This document shows positions 23,116-35,355 of a DNA stretch of 64,000 bases, one piece after another. The stretch is taken from assembly GCA_946800325.1 (NCBI GenBank), contig OX326958.1:11418001-11482000 (forward strand), read 5' to 3'. The position numbers and the translations under genes were made by a program. The number at the start of each line of letters is the position of its first letter. Position 1 is the stretch's first letter. Source of the DNA: Luzula sylvatica. Lineage: Eukaryota > Streptophyta > Magnoliopsida > Poales > Juncaceae. The notes beneath the pieces are model-generated. The model had not been told where the DNA came from. It saw only the letters and a list, made by a program, of their open reading frames with translations, and made no database searches.

Positions 23116-26100
23116 CTAACGGGGGGATTTTAACGGACTATCCGAATTCTTTTTAGGGGTTTCGGGTTTAATTTTGTCGTTTTCTTGCGCCGATTTCAAT
23201 GCTTTTTTCTTCTCCATTTCTATTTCCTTGCAATTCTCATCGTGTGCTTTCAAAAACGTTTTCACAAAAATCGATAACGTCGAAACCACTAGAAAAGGGA
23301 CATAAATGTAAATTTACCAACAATGTAAAAAAGAAGGGTAAATTTGTAATTTTGACTTACCTTGCTCGAAAGGACATTTATTAGGGTCTTCTCCGAAATA
23401 CCGAGCCAACGCATCTGCATTTCTTCCCTGTTATAAAAACCCACATAAAATTGATTATTATTTTTTACAAATATACCCTCAGAATAATTAAAAAATTCAA
23501 AAAATGCCCTTCGACGTACCACAGTGGAATAAAGCGAAGTTAGAGTCCTCACATCAGCCTCGGCGACGCTAAGAAACCCATTCAAAGTCTACAAAAAGAT
23601 GAATAAAATAAATAAAGGAAAAAAAGAGGGGCGAAAATGTAAAAAGGACGGAACCTTCCGGAAGGTATGGGAAACGGGGCCGTCATTTTCGGAAGTGGTT
23701 AATTCTTGCTCGACTTTTTCGAGGCCTTTATTTATCGCTTGCATTTCTTCTGCCAGTGTTTTTAATTGTATCTGCATCACATTAATTATTCTTCGTTATT
23801 TTGTTATTTATTTACGATTATACCCCTGATATATTTTGTGCTTCTTTTTTTTTTTACCTTGGCGGCTTGATCGAGGCTGATTAGGTCTTTGTGGAAATCG
23901 AGAAGTTCTGGAAGCTTCTCTGCAAGAGCCTGAGTTTACAGTTTAGGGTTTAGGGTTTTTTATTTGATGATATTTTAAATTTAACTAATATTATACCTTG
24001 CATAAAAAATGCATTAATGTCATTTTATTATTACGAGCTCGTGTGTCGCTTAGTTTCAAAAGACTGTCTAATCTAAATCCCACAGCAGATCCTGCAAAAT
24101 TAAATTATATTAAATTAAATAATAAATAAATACATAATTTATTAAAAAAAAACATAAAAAAAAAAATATTTACCTCTGGCAGTGCCCTGATTTAGGGCAT
24201 TACCCAAGGAGAGAATAGTTTGCATAACTCTTCTGAATTTTGTAGATTCTTTGACCTGTAAATATATGAATATAAATATGTTATATTTTGAAATGGAATA
24301 AAAACAATATTAATATAATTTTTGGAATATAATAATTTTGATGGACTTGCCTCGTCTGCACAGGAGTTGACAATGATCAGGTTTTTTCTTAGATCAGTAA
24401 CCTACAAAATGAGAAAAAAAAAATAATTAGAAATTATCCTATAGGGAATTTTAGAGAGAGAAAGAGAGAGGGAGAGGGTGACCTGCGCTCTGAATTGAAT
24501 CTTGAAAGAGAAAACCCTAAGTTTTGATTCGACACGCGGTAATTTCATAAGCTCCAAAAAGTACTAAGAAAACAAATTGTTAATTTTTTTTATCAAAATA
24601 TAGAATATTATAATTCAAAAAAGACGAAATGCTAACCTGTTCACATTCTCCTAAGCTTTCCTTGTCTCCATCGAATCCCTAATTTCAAATCAAAATATTA
24701 TTGATTATTCTAAAAGAAAAATACAAAATTCACGAAAAAGTCGAAATTACGAAGAAAAATTAGGGTTACTTTTAATTGTTCCATTTCCTCTTTTGTTGGG
24801 GTGAATTTTATAAGATTTTCTACTTGATCTCCATCTAGTACACTATCATCTAGTGTCAAAATCGCACTCTACACAATGAAAATAAAAAATAAATAATTAT
24901 AATTATATAAAAATTAAAAAACATTAATGAATAATTTTAAACTCACCATAAGATCAGGCAAGGGCATCTTAACTTTTTTAAGCATAATTGCACAATTATT
25001 CGCCTTCCTTAAATCAATCTAGAACATAAACAAAACAAATAAATAAACAAAGTATTTACTATTTAATATTTAATTTAAAAAATTCGAGGGCTAGAATGAA
25101 AATTACCAAAAAGATTTTCTCGCTTTTGGGCACGGCATTTCGTCCAGACTTGTCAGCTCCCTTGGAATTCGCGACGGGCATTGCCGCCGAAAATAAACAC
25201 TCCAATTCTGCCATATCAAACACCGGTCCTCTAATATCCCCAAAAAATTAAAATAAATAAATAAATAATTCCTTAATTAATATTAATATCATTAATAATT
25301 ACTTGACGTCGTCAGATTTGGGGGCATCGGCCCAAAGACTGCCCTGCATGGCACGAGTCACTTTAACCCAATGCAACGGTTTCAAATTCTTCTTGGCTTG
25401 TGGATTATGGAAGCTTCTAGAAGATCCAAATTTCCCCTTTGTTACCGGCGGCGGCCCTCCTTTCATTCCATTCGGTGGCGGGGGCGGCCCAGCTCCGTTG
25501 GGTCTCGAGTTTGGCGGTGCTGGCGGACCCGGTGCGCCAGGTGACGGTGGTGGACCCGGTGCTCGTGGCGGCCCCCCTGGCGGCGGTGGTGGACCGGGTG
25601 CGCGAGGCGGGGGTGGTGGTGGACCGGGTGCGCGAGGCGGGGGTGGTGGTGGACCGGGTGCGCGAGGCGGGGGTGGTGGTGGACCTGGTGGTGGTGGTGT
25701 TGGAGCGGGTGCACGAGGAGGTGGAGGTGGTGGGCATGGAGCGGGAGGAGGAGGAGGAGGTGATGAATGCTGAGCTGGCGGAGGAGGAGAAGGGGGTTTG
25801 GAAGGGGAGAGGACGGAGAATTTTTGGAGGGGACTGGATGTGCCAGGTGGCGAAGCATGGTGGTCTTGTAACAAATCGGTAATGCCGCCTTGGGTGGATC
25901 GAGACATGGGGACTCTCTGCGAAATTATTTTCGCAGAGGGAGATAATTGTTGTTGTTGTTGTTGTTGTTGTTGGGGTCGTTTGTTGTTATTTTCGATCTC
26001 GTCCGGCACGGATTTCGACGCGCTGCTATTTGTTGGGGTTTTTTTGGCTTTATCTTGAGTAGGTGGTTTCGTCTCAACCTCTTGGGGCACAGATTTCGAT

Positions 26101-29100
26101 GCGCTGTTATTTGTTGGGGCTTTTTTGTCTTTATAGTCAGTAGATCTCGAGACTTCCTCGTGCGGACTAGGTGGTTTCGTCTCGACCTCGTCAGGCACGG
26201 ATTTCGATGCGGTATTATTTGTTTGGGGTTTATCATCGGCACTGGAAGACGAGAACTTCGTGCATGAACAAGGTGATTTATTTTCGGCTTCGTCTGACGC
26301 AGATATCGATGCAGTGTTATTTGCTTGGGGTTTTTCGTCACTAGAAGATAAGGCTTCCTCGCGAGAACGAGGTGTTTTAGTTTCGGTCTCGTCTGGCGCT
26401 GATATCGATGCAGCATTATTTTTTGGGGGTTTTTCGTCACTAGATGACAAGGCTTCCTCGCGAGAACGAGGTGTTTTAGTTTCGATCTTGTCTGGCGCGG
26501 ATAACGATGCAGTATTATTTGTTTGGGATTTTGGGCCACTAGAAGGCAAGGCTTCCTCGCGAGAACGAGGTGTTTTAGTTTCAACCTCGTCCAGTACGGA
26601 TTTCGATGCAGTTGTTTTGGATTTTTCGTCACTAGAAGACGAGGCATCCTCTTGACAACTAGGTGTTTTCGTCTCGACCTTGTGTAGCGCGGAACTCGAT
26701 GCGCTGTTATTTGTTTGGGCTTTATCGTCACTAGAAGAAGAAGAAGAAGAGGTTTCCTCCGTTCTCGTCTCGACCTCGTCTAGCACGGATTTCAATGCAC
26801 TACTTGTTTCGGCTTTATCATCACTTGAAGAGGACGAGGCTTTGTCTGTTCTCGTCTCTACCTCGTCTAGCACGGATTTCGATGCACTATTTGTTTCGGC
26901 TTTATCATCACTTGAAGAGGACGGGGCTTCCTCTGTTCTCGTCTCGACCTCGTCTTGCACGGATTTCGATGCATCATCCGTTTCCCTAAATGAGGATTTC
27001 TCTTGAAAACTTCCAATTTGGATTTCTTCCTTCTCTCTCTTCTGAGGAGAAGAACCCCTTTCGACCTCGTCCTCTTCCATGGATCTCGATGCATCTCCCT
27101 CTTGCACGGATATCGATGCATCTCCCACTTGGGCCTCCTCGTTCGTCAAAACGGACCGTACCGGTTCCTCGACCGGTACCGTTCGTACTTCTTCTTCTTT
27201 CAACTTCGCACCAGTACCGGTCGAAACAACATCGCGTCTTTCCAACACGGTTTCAGATGCAGCTTTATCCCTCGCCTCCTCCTTGATCTTCTCCTGCACG
27301 GATCTCGACGCGGCGGTCACGTCCAATGGTTCGGTCTCGTACTCTTCTTCCTCTCTCTGCAGATCGCGTCTCTCCTGAACGAATCTCAAAGCGCCGACCT
27401 CGTGCATCAACACTTTCTTCATGACGCCCTTATCCTTCAAAGGAGACAGCGAGTCGAAAACCGCCTGCACGGATTTCGATGCGCCAGTCATCTCGTCCTT
27501 GAGAGAAATCGACAACGATAAACTCTTCTTGTGCTTCCCGAAACTATTACTACTATTCTCATCCTTATTATTCGGAGGCGAAGCCAAACTCGAACTTGAA
27601 TTCTCTAATCTTTCCAGCACGGAACTCGATGACCCGAATTTTCGCAAGATCTGCTTAGCTGGCGAGCCTTGCTGGCCGAGCCAATCGATGTCGCTGAAAA
27701 TCTCCTGTACTTTCGTGAACGCTTCTATCGGCAACCCTTCTTTGTCTGTTAGTGGACCCGCTGGCGACGAAGAAGGTGAAGTTTCGAATTGAGAGATTTG
27801 CTCTGACAATATTGCTGATGTGTCGAGTTCTGATAGGAGCACCTTTTATAGAAGAAAATTCAACGTTCAATGAGTGTGTTTAATTAGTGGCGGTGTCAAA
27901 ATAGAGATTAAATAGAAAGTATTTATGGAGAGAGAGAGAGAGAGAGGTTTTAATTTGGATACCTCGGCGCGGAAATCTTTGGGGAAGCGATCTTTAGCGT
28001 CCCATAAAATATCGATTTGGTCGCGATTAAGCATCAAAATATTCGACCTGATAAAAGCGGTATTAAACATCACTCTGAACATCATTTCTTCTCTCTCTAA
28101 ATCTCCATCCAAATTTATGCACTCTAGCACCACGTCTCCTTGTATGTGACAATGTACATCTATCTTTATCAACTCGCAATCAACCTAAAAAAATAAAAAA
28201 TAAAAAAATTACACTCCATTTTCCAATTATTCGAAAAACAAAACAAACTTACTTGTTTATAAAGGCGAATAAGCTTGCCTCGTTTAGGAGTGGCGTAGAG
28301 CAACTTCGGACTCCTATCAGACTCCATTAACGGGTCTTGCCCATAGATTCGAAAAACGGGTCTGCACCCGTTTTCATTATTAAAACCCGGTATGTCCCTC
28401 AAAATAACACAATCTAAAGTCAGAGCTCTGTCCTTAGGAGGCCACTCCACGCCCACATTCCTCCTCGAGATATAATTCAAGTATCTCAATTGACTCGGTA
28501 ATGGATTCAACGGACAGATCAATTGCAGCAACTCTTTCGGCGCTTGCTTGTAGACCATGTCTAGGGTTTTAAGATCCGGTCCGTACTGTTTTCTGTAGAC
28601 CAATAGCGCGGCGAGCATGAAGGCGAGGACTGGCCATCCTCCTCCTTCGCAATGGACGAGAATGATGTTTTGCTGGCCGAGGGAGAGCCAGCTTTCGCCG
28701 GAGCGGAGAAAGTGGTGGACCATTTCGATCGAGAGGAGGGGGCACCCTTCGTACTGACGAGGATAGTCCATTACTGTCATGTCGTATTCGGAGAGGATCG
28801 AGGCGATTCGGCTTAGGGTTTCGCCTTGTCTGAAGTTGAATACCATGAAGGAGGCGTCAGGGAAGTGGTCCCTGAGCTGCCGTACTATTCCCCCCATGTA
28901 GGTCTTGTATTTTGAGTCCTCGAATACATCCGTTGTGAAACAACAATCGAATACTGAGGAGGAAGAGAAGAAAAAGGATGAAATTAGATCGAAATTGAAG
29001 AAAAAAACACAAATTGAAGCAAAATCACGAGAAAGTACGAACCGTAAACCCTCTCGGAGATCTCCAGCAATCCGTCAGGAGGCTTCCGGAAGAAGAATTT

Positions 29101-29115
29101 ACGGAACAACGCCAT
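23116..29115 (-). CDS. Class II formin (PTEN-like, C2, FH1, FH2), 17 exons
   Basis: Exons: 29115-29043, 28953-28253, 28184-27963, 27842-25303, 25230-25107, 25018-24947, 24868-24770, 24678-24637, 24563-24483, 24401-24351, 24255-24174, 24091-23997, 23929-23858, 23771-23655, 23588-23520, 23427-23361, 23288-23116; in-phase sum 1559 aa. Formins nucleate and elongate unbranched actin; plant class II members (the FH13/14/18/20 group) carry a PTEN-like module for membranes. Residues 1-185 are PTEN-like (MALFRKFFFRKPPDGLLEIS; NIILVHCEGGGWPVLAFML); the HCEGGGWP loop lacks the phosphatase Arg, so it should be inactive. C2 covers 190-332 and a repetitive acidic linker about 446-940. FH1 is at about 1013-1133 (runs of Pro with RAPGPP) and FH2 from about 1146 (KNLKPLHWVKV; KVKMPLPDLM; FTPTKEEMEQLK; LGNALNQGTARG). 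The intron after 24351 uses a GC donor (GAG|GCAAGT). The start sits in the typical formin N-terminus. Confidence 0.95.
25999..27490 (-). repeat. Degenerate coding repeat in the formin linker (roughly 80-100 bp unit)
   Basis: Within the large fourth exon the protein repeats a motif of the form (S/T/D)ASKSV(L/P/Q)DEVETKTP followed by a Ser-rich acidic stretch (EEALSSSDEK, then TNN). I count about 15 instances of the ASxSV core, of which about 11 carry the following DEVET-like segment. On the plus strand the core shows as ACGGATTTCGATGC. The repeats keep frame, vary in length, and are tightest in the centre. Confidence 0.85.
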
Positions 29116-30708
29116 TTTTGCAGATCCGTGCAATGTTTCACAATGCGGTCACCTCTTCTCCGCCTTCGTGCTCCCTCTTCCTCGTATCACCCAACCAGAT
29201 AAATAGTAACGAAATTTACGAGGATAATACAGGGAAAAAGCGAGAATAAACTTCGGAAAGAAGACAGTGTGTCCAGATAATGGATATTGCGTCGGCTTGA
29301 AGGAATCGCAAAGCTTCTCCCCCCTTTTCAGAAATTCAGTGGCTCGAAAATGGAGAAAAAATGGGGAAATTGAATTTGCGTAAATTTGAAATTACTTCAT
29401 TGTTGTTTTTGTTTGTATGTTGGTTTACGGTTGAGAAAGGAGAGAAGCAGCTGAGCATTTGGGTATCATATGATACCTATCTAACATTCTTGCTTATTTT
29501 GTTTTGTATTATTTTATTATTAATATTATTGTCATCCCCATTTTTGGAAAGTAATGGAGATCTCCGTTGCCAAAGGTTTGGGCGTTTTTAAGCTAATTTT
29601 AAAACCATGCATGTTTGTATTGTTAGAATTATGAATGATGTTATTTTTTGTTTAAATTAGTATATATTTATTGGTATTTTAAACTACGATGTTCGTGTTG
29701 TTAAATTTTAGATTGACGTTATATTTAAATGTTTGTGTTGCTGAAATTTAGATTGACGTTACTTCTAAAGTAATGTTATTTGTTTAAATCAGTATATTAT
29801 ATTGTATTGTTATGTGATTGTATCATGTACGTTCTCGAATTGATTTATTAAAATATAATATTAATAAGAATTCGATGTACGTACGTGTGGATGTAAATAT
29901 TAATTGAAAGAATTTTACATCTTTTGTAATAATAAAGATCATAACCATCAATATTGTAGTTAAAAACATTAACTAAAAAATTTAAATATTTCATTTTCTA
30001 TCGAAAAGAACATGAATTAAATATTGTAGTTAGGCATCCATCCAAACTTGGAAGTGGGCATGCCGTATGGATTTCAAAATCCTACAAAATCGATTTCTCC
30101 AAAATAGATAAGGGACAAAAAACATTCTATAAAATTGAAAAAAATCGGACATATCGGGTTTAATCATAAACTCTCAAATTCCACTCATTTAGCCGGCGGA
30201 AGAAATCATTACTCGATTTAATAACAAATTTGAAGACTGTATTCTACTATTTTCTCGATATCGTACCATTTTTTCTCATGTATTTATAATAAATAATTAC
30301 GTATTCATTCTATAATGATAAATTATAATACTTATTTACATATTATTTTTTCAACATAATTGAGAAGACAATTATTTTTAGTGATACTTAATAAAACAAA
30401 ATTTATTCATTAATCAAACCAAACAACTAATATAAGTACATTCTTTTTATTATAATGCTATACTAATATTAATACATAATTTATACAACATTACCATAAT
30501 ATTTCCTCTCTTTTTACATTTTATATACTTATTATGCAGGCAAAAACAAATTTCAAAATTGATATAGAAAAATTGATTCCATCCATTATATTAATAACTG
30601 TAGAGGAATAACCGCCCTAGGCTTTATCTCAGACAGGTGGAGGCGTGAGGAGAACATGTCCGTATTTTAACAATTTCTTGTGTACGCCCGTACCGAACAG
30701 TGTTCGTT
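29116..30708. other. Formin promoter side and intergenic DNA; start of segment copy A
   Basis: 29116-29350 is the formin 5' flank. The rest is AT-rich. From about 30200 to 30640 the sequence is a diverged copy of 37650-38080 (for example GCCCTAGGCTTT, and the ATTGATATAGAAAAA block), marking the left side of a duplicated segment. Confidence 0.6.
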
Positions 30709-31660
30709 AATTATCATTATATAACCATCAGACTCTTGGGTTGAGCTGGATGGTACACCCACATATAAAACCTGAGTTCGAACCCAGTTGGGGACAAAGG
30801 TAAAAGAAAATAAAAGAAAAAAAATGGATAGTGTAGTAGGGGTAGGAGTAGGGGTGGGTGCTAGGGCTGGCAATTTACCGAGCCGAGCCGAACACAGGTC
30901 AGCTCGAGCTCGGCTCGAGGCTCGTTCGAGCCAGCTCGGCTCGACTCGTAGGAGGGGTTCGAGCTCGAATGGCCGGCTCGAGCTCGACTCGAAAAAATCT
31001 CGAGCTAGATCGGCTCGGCTCGATCCGGCTCGAACCAGAAGAGAAACCAGATCGCAACCAGAAGAGAAAGAGCAGGAAGTTGGCTCGAGCTGCTAGGGTT
31101 TCGGAGTCGCGGCGGAGTCGCAACCAGAAAGAGCAGGAAGTTGGCTCGAGCAGGAAGGAAACCGCAACCAGAAGAGAAAGAGCAGGAAACCAGATCGGCG
31201 GAGGAGTCGCGGCTGCTGCTAGGGTTTCGGAGTCGCGGCTGCTGCTAGGCTCGAGCGAGAGGAAGGAAGAGCGGAGATAGGGTTGGACTTGGATTTGGAG
31301 CTTGGCGGGCGGGACTCTGGGAGCGAGAGGAAGGAAGAGCAGAGATAAAAACTTGGGCTTGGGCTTCCGCTTGACTTGGGCTGTATCAAATGGGAATTAA
31401 ATTATTTTTCAGGGTATATGTGCAAAATTGTTCGAACCGAGCTAGCTCGCGAGCCGAACAACACTCAGCTCGAGCTCGGCTCGAAGTTGGCTCGAGCTGG
31501 CTCGGCTCGGCTCGAAAAAATCGAGCCAATTTTCGAACGAGCTATTTTCGAACGATCTTCGAGCCGAACTCGAACGAACGTTCGAGCCGAGCTTTTTTTG
31601 CCAGCCCACTGGGTGCTACGGACTAATAAATCAACAAAAAAAAAAATTATCATTATATAA
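30709..31660 (+). mobile_element. tRNA-derived SINE, split by a hAT-like element
   Basis: A 14-16 bp direct repeat (AATTATCATTATATAA) flanks the unit at 30709-30724 and 31645-31660. The body starts with a pol III-like head: an A-box-like TGAGCTGGATGGTA at about 30742 and a B-box GAGTTCGAACCC at about 30774. It ends in an A-rich tail. The body is interrupted at 30863 by a 747-bp element; removing that leaves about 170 bp, a normal SINE size. Confidence 0.85.
30856..31618. mobile_element. hAT-like non-autonomous element nested in the SINE
   Basis: The perfect 8-bp duplication GGGTGCTA occurs at 30856-30863 and 31611-31618. The element (30864-31610) begins GGGCTGGCAA and ends TTGCCAGCCC plus ACT, an inverted terminal repeat. 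The interior is a dense run of GAGCTCGAGCTCGGCTCGA-like palindromic GC-rich repeats at both ends, with a less repetitive middle. An 8-bp duplication points to the hAT superfamily. The Arg/Ser-rich reading frames here are artefacts of the repeat. Confidence 0.85.
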
Positions 31661-32372
31661 TACTTACACTTTATATGATACTTTGTATTTTATTAATTAT
31701 CATAACATAATCATGGGACCGTAATATACGGGTCAATCTAATTAATACCATGCACAGATATTAATTAATTAATGGGACGACTAATTTATAAGTCTTCAAA
31801 ATTAGAGGCTCTCTCTTGTAATTTTTCCAGATCCCACATTTCCTCCTGTTTCGAATTGCGATTCTTACGAAGCTTCTCTCTCCTAGTCCTCTCTATCTCT
31901 CTCGATCGATCTCGAAACATAGAGAGAGAAAAAAATGGAGTAATTTTCAAGCCGAAAGAGATTCTTGCTAATTCGTGTTTTAAGATGTCGAGTTCCAGGT
32001 ACCGATCTTTGTGTCTGTTTGATTTGGGAGAATAATTCCAGTGATTACGAATTTATGAGTGTTTTGGATGCAAGCAAGGACAAAGCTGTCATTATTTTGA
32101 ACGAATTGTTCCCAATTGCGCTTCAGTTATGAAATAAGTACTCGATTTATCACCAATTCGTCCTCAATTAACTATAAATAGCCGAAAAATTGATCCGTTG
32201 AATTCTCTAATTTGCCTTGTTTTACCCTGGATGCGTAATATAATATAGTGTTCAGTTTGTTTTTCATCTATTTCTTATTTGAATAAACAATTATGATTAA
32301 TTTGAAATGGTTAATTGACATTTGATATAAATCGCGATTGGTCTGAGCTGCAACCTGATATAATCGGACTTA

Positions 32373-33357
32373 TTGTTGGGACAGGACGACTCCAGTACTC
32401 TCTCCCTCCCATACTTCCGTAAAACGAAAACTCGAAAGTTCCTTAACAGCTCCAATTTCGAAAAATTCAGAATAAATTTACCCGAATTGAGCGATAAATT
32501 TGTCCACGGATCTTGTAATGGATATTTCATCAAAACCGATGACAATTTCAATTTGAGTTTATTCAACCCATTTTCCCGTACTGAAATACCCATACCGGTA
32601 CCCATCTCTGGAGTACAAATTTACAAAATCAAAAGCCCGAACCCAATGAAAAAATATTTCATCAGAAGCTTTACCGTACCAGATGATATTGCACTTTCTC
32701 TCTCTCTAAAAAACCCCTTCTTGCTGGTATTTTCTCTGACGATCACAAATTATTCATTGCTCGATTCGAGGGAGAAAATACAAAATGGATTTGTGTAGAA
32801 AACAATTCGAATCACTTCGTGGATTGCTTGTTATTCGAAGGGAAAATATACGCACTGAGGTACAAAGGACGAGAAAAGGACGAAACTGATATAATGATAG
32901 CGGAACTTGATCTTAACGGGGATTTGCAAACCCGTAAAATCAATGAACCTCCAAAACCGGAAACTCAATTCTCGGTAGTGCACCCAATTACTGCTAGTTA
33001 TTCGATATGGGGAGATTTTGAATAACGATATGTACCACAAGACCTGTAATTTTAAGATTTTTAAGTTAGTGAGAGAGAGAGAGAGAAATGGAATCTTGGA
33101 TTAGGGTTTATAGTTGAGGGGAATATTCCTTGTTTTTGGGGAGGAATTCTTCGTTTTTTATGCGGGGATTAAAGAGGGGAAATTGCGTTTATTTTGGGGA
33201 TTACTGTAATGAAGATCATGATACTTGTGGATTTGGGTATGAATGTGATCATGGGGTTTTTAATTTCGAAAATGGCAAAGTTGATGAGACTGTGCGTGCT
33301 ATACTGGGTTTTATTGATTGGTATGTACCGGCTCTTTGGTACCAGCACAAGTTTTGA
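32373..33357 (+). pseudogene. DUF295 (F-box-associated) pseudogene, copy A
   Basis: Family sequence is readable in shifting frames: LPELSDKFVHGSCNGYFIKT, LSLFNPFSRTEIPIP, then (after a shift at about 32708) FEGENTKWICVENN, FVDCLLFEGKIYALRYKG, and finally SLFLGRNSSFFM, NCVYFGDYCNEDHDTCG, DHGVFNFENGKVDE. The order and the LFLG-NSS and CVYF motifs are those of DUF295 C-terminal regions. The first break is an A6 run where copy B has A5 (CTCTAAAAA). A second shift follows GDFE near 33020, and an in-frame TGA falls before GEYSLFLG near 33115. No F-box is seen. A short ATG exon ending AG|GT at 31985-31998 could belong to it, but its phase does not fit. Confidence 0.8.
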
Positions 33358-33427
33358 GGGGTATTTTCGTTAAAATGAATGTGTTCAGGATGTGATATAT
33401 TTGTTATTTGGATGACTAGAATGATAA

Positions 33428-34530
33428 TAATAGTACATTCTCGTATAAAATCAAAATATCACATTTGAATTTGATACATTTCACATTTTCGAAGTTTGAT
33501 TTTATAATTATGAGGGGGTGAATTTAATAATAGTACATTCTCGTATAAAATCAAAATATCACATTTGAATTTGATACATTTCACATTTTCGAAGTTTGAT
33601 TTTATAATTATGAGGGGGTGAATTTAATAATAGTACATTCTCGTATAAAATCAAAATATCACATTTGAATTTGATACATTTCACATTTTCGAAGTTTGAT
33701 TTTATAATTATGAGGGGGTGAATTTAATAATAGTACATTCTCGTATAAAATCAAAATATCACATTTGAATTTGATACATTTCACATTTTCGAAGTTTGAT
33801 TTTATAATTATGAGGGGGTGAATTTAATAATAGTACATTCTCGTATAAAATCAAAATATCACATTTGAATTTGATACATTTCACATTTTCGAAGTTTGAT
33901 TTTATAATTATGAGGGGGTGAATTTAATAATAGTACATTCTCGTATAAAATCAAAATATCACATTTGAATTTGATACATTTCACATTTTCGAAGTTTGAT
34001 TTTATAATTATGAGGGGGTGAATTTAATAATAGTACATTCTCGTATAAAATCAAAATATCACATTTGAATTTGATACATTTCACATTTTCGAAGTTTGAT
34101 TTTATAATTATGAGGGGGTGAATTTAATAATAGTACATTCTCGTATAAAATCAAAATATCACATTTGAATTTGATACATTTCACATTTTCGAAGTTTGAT
34201 TTTATAATTATGAGGGTTTGAATTTAATAATAGTACATTCTCGTATAAAATCAAAATATCACATTTGAATTTGATACATTTCACATTTTCGAAGTTTGAT
34301 TTTATAATTATGAGGGGGTGAATTTAATAATAGTACATTCTCGTATAAAATCAAAATATCACATTTGAATTTGATACATTTCATATTTTCGAAGTTTGAT
34401 TTTATAATTATGAGGGTTTGAATTTAATAATAGTACATTCTCGTATAAAATCAAAATATCACATTTGAATTTGATACATTTCACATTTTCGAAGTTTGAT
34501 TTTATAATTATGAGGGTTTGAATTTAATAT
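33428..34530. repeat. Minisatellite, 11 units of 100 bp
   Basis: TAGTACATTCTCGTATAAAA starts every 100 bp from 33431 to 34431. Units are almost identical; the few differences are GGGGGTG versus GGGTTTG before the GAATTTAATAA junction (units ending near 34220, 34420 and 34520) and one CATATTTTC at 34382. The array directly follows the copy A pseudogene. At the equivalent place in copy B (about 39083-39155) there is only one diverged unit. Confidence 0.97.
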
Positions 34531-35355
34531 TTATTTACTCTCTTGATATGAAATATTCTAATAAGTTATTTTTAACGTGAAAATAAGACTTTTAGCGTGG
34601 GGGATGAAAACCAAATGAATTTGTGTGAATAAATATTAAGGATTTGTTTGGATGTACAAGTAAATAAGTAATTCATAGCATAGGGAAGGTTATTTGTAGG
34701 GATTAGGATTTGAGTTTTGGCAATCTAGGGTTAATGAGGGATTATACAAATAATATGTTTGGATGCACATAACGAAAATTTCAGGAATAGAATATCCATA
34801 CTCCAAAAATAAAATAATGGAGCACGAGAGACAAATAAATCGAAACATTCGTGTTTTGTTTATCCTCTTTTACAAATAATAATTAAAATATTATATTTTT
34901 TGCTTATAGAAATTATAATATAAATTAAAAAAAAAATCATAGAAGTATTGTTTTAATAAATTTACATGAAATATGTTACTAATATAATATGATAAAATAG
35001 CATATTATGCAATATAAAGATATTTTCTTATTGAATTTAACTACTATTTTTCTCTTCAATTACAATTAGTGATACAGTAATTTAGAAAATAATCAAATTA
35101 CTCGGTTAAGATAACAGGGGTTAGCTACAAAGCAAAAGTTTCAAAAGGTAGCCAAATTAAAATAGCCAGTGGCTTGTAAAAATTCAAAGCTATGTCAAAA
35201 TTAAAAAAGAAGAAGATAGTTTTAATTATTATAGGTTCCACCAGGTAATTAAAATCTCAGAATCTATCTTACTGAATTTTTATAATTCCACAAGCAATTA
35301 AATTATGTCAATTTTTCTAAAACTTGTGTAAGTATGATCAAACAAAGAGCATTGG
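34531..35355. other. Intergenic, AT-rich, no gene seen
   Basis: No coding region, RNA gene or transposon end that I can support. Confidence 0.45.

Noticed and set aside
25303..27870. Gly-, Pro-, His- or Arg-rich reading frames overlapping the formin fourth exon
   Set aside because: Shadows of the formin FH1 and linker repeats in other frames and on the other strand; only the formin frame joins its neighbouring exons in phase.
30788..31280. Arg/Ser-rich frames upstream of the DUF295 copy A
   Set aside because: They read the GAGCTCGGCTCG repeats of the nested hAT-like element.
31985..31998. ATG mini-exon for the DUF295 copy A gene
   Set aside because: It ends in a good GT donor, but the phase does not match the downstream reading, and the gene is broken anyway.
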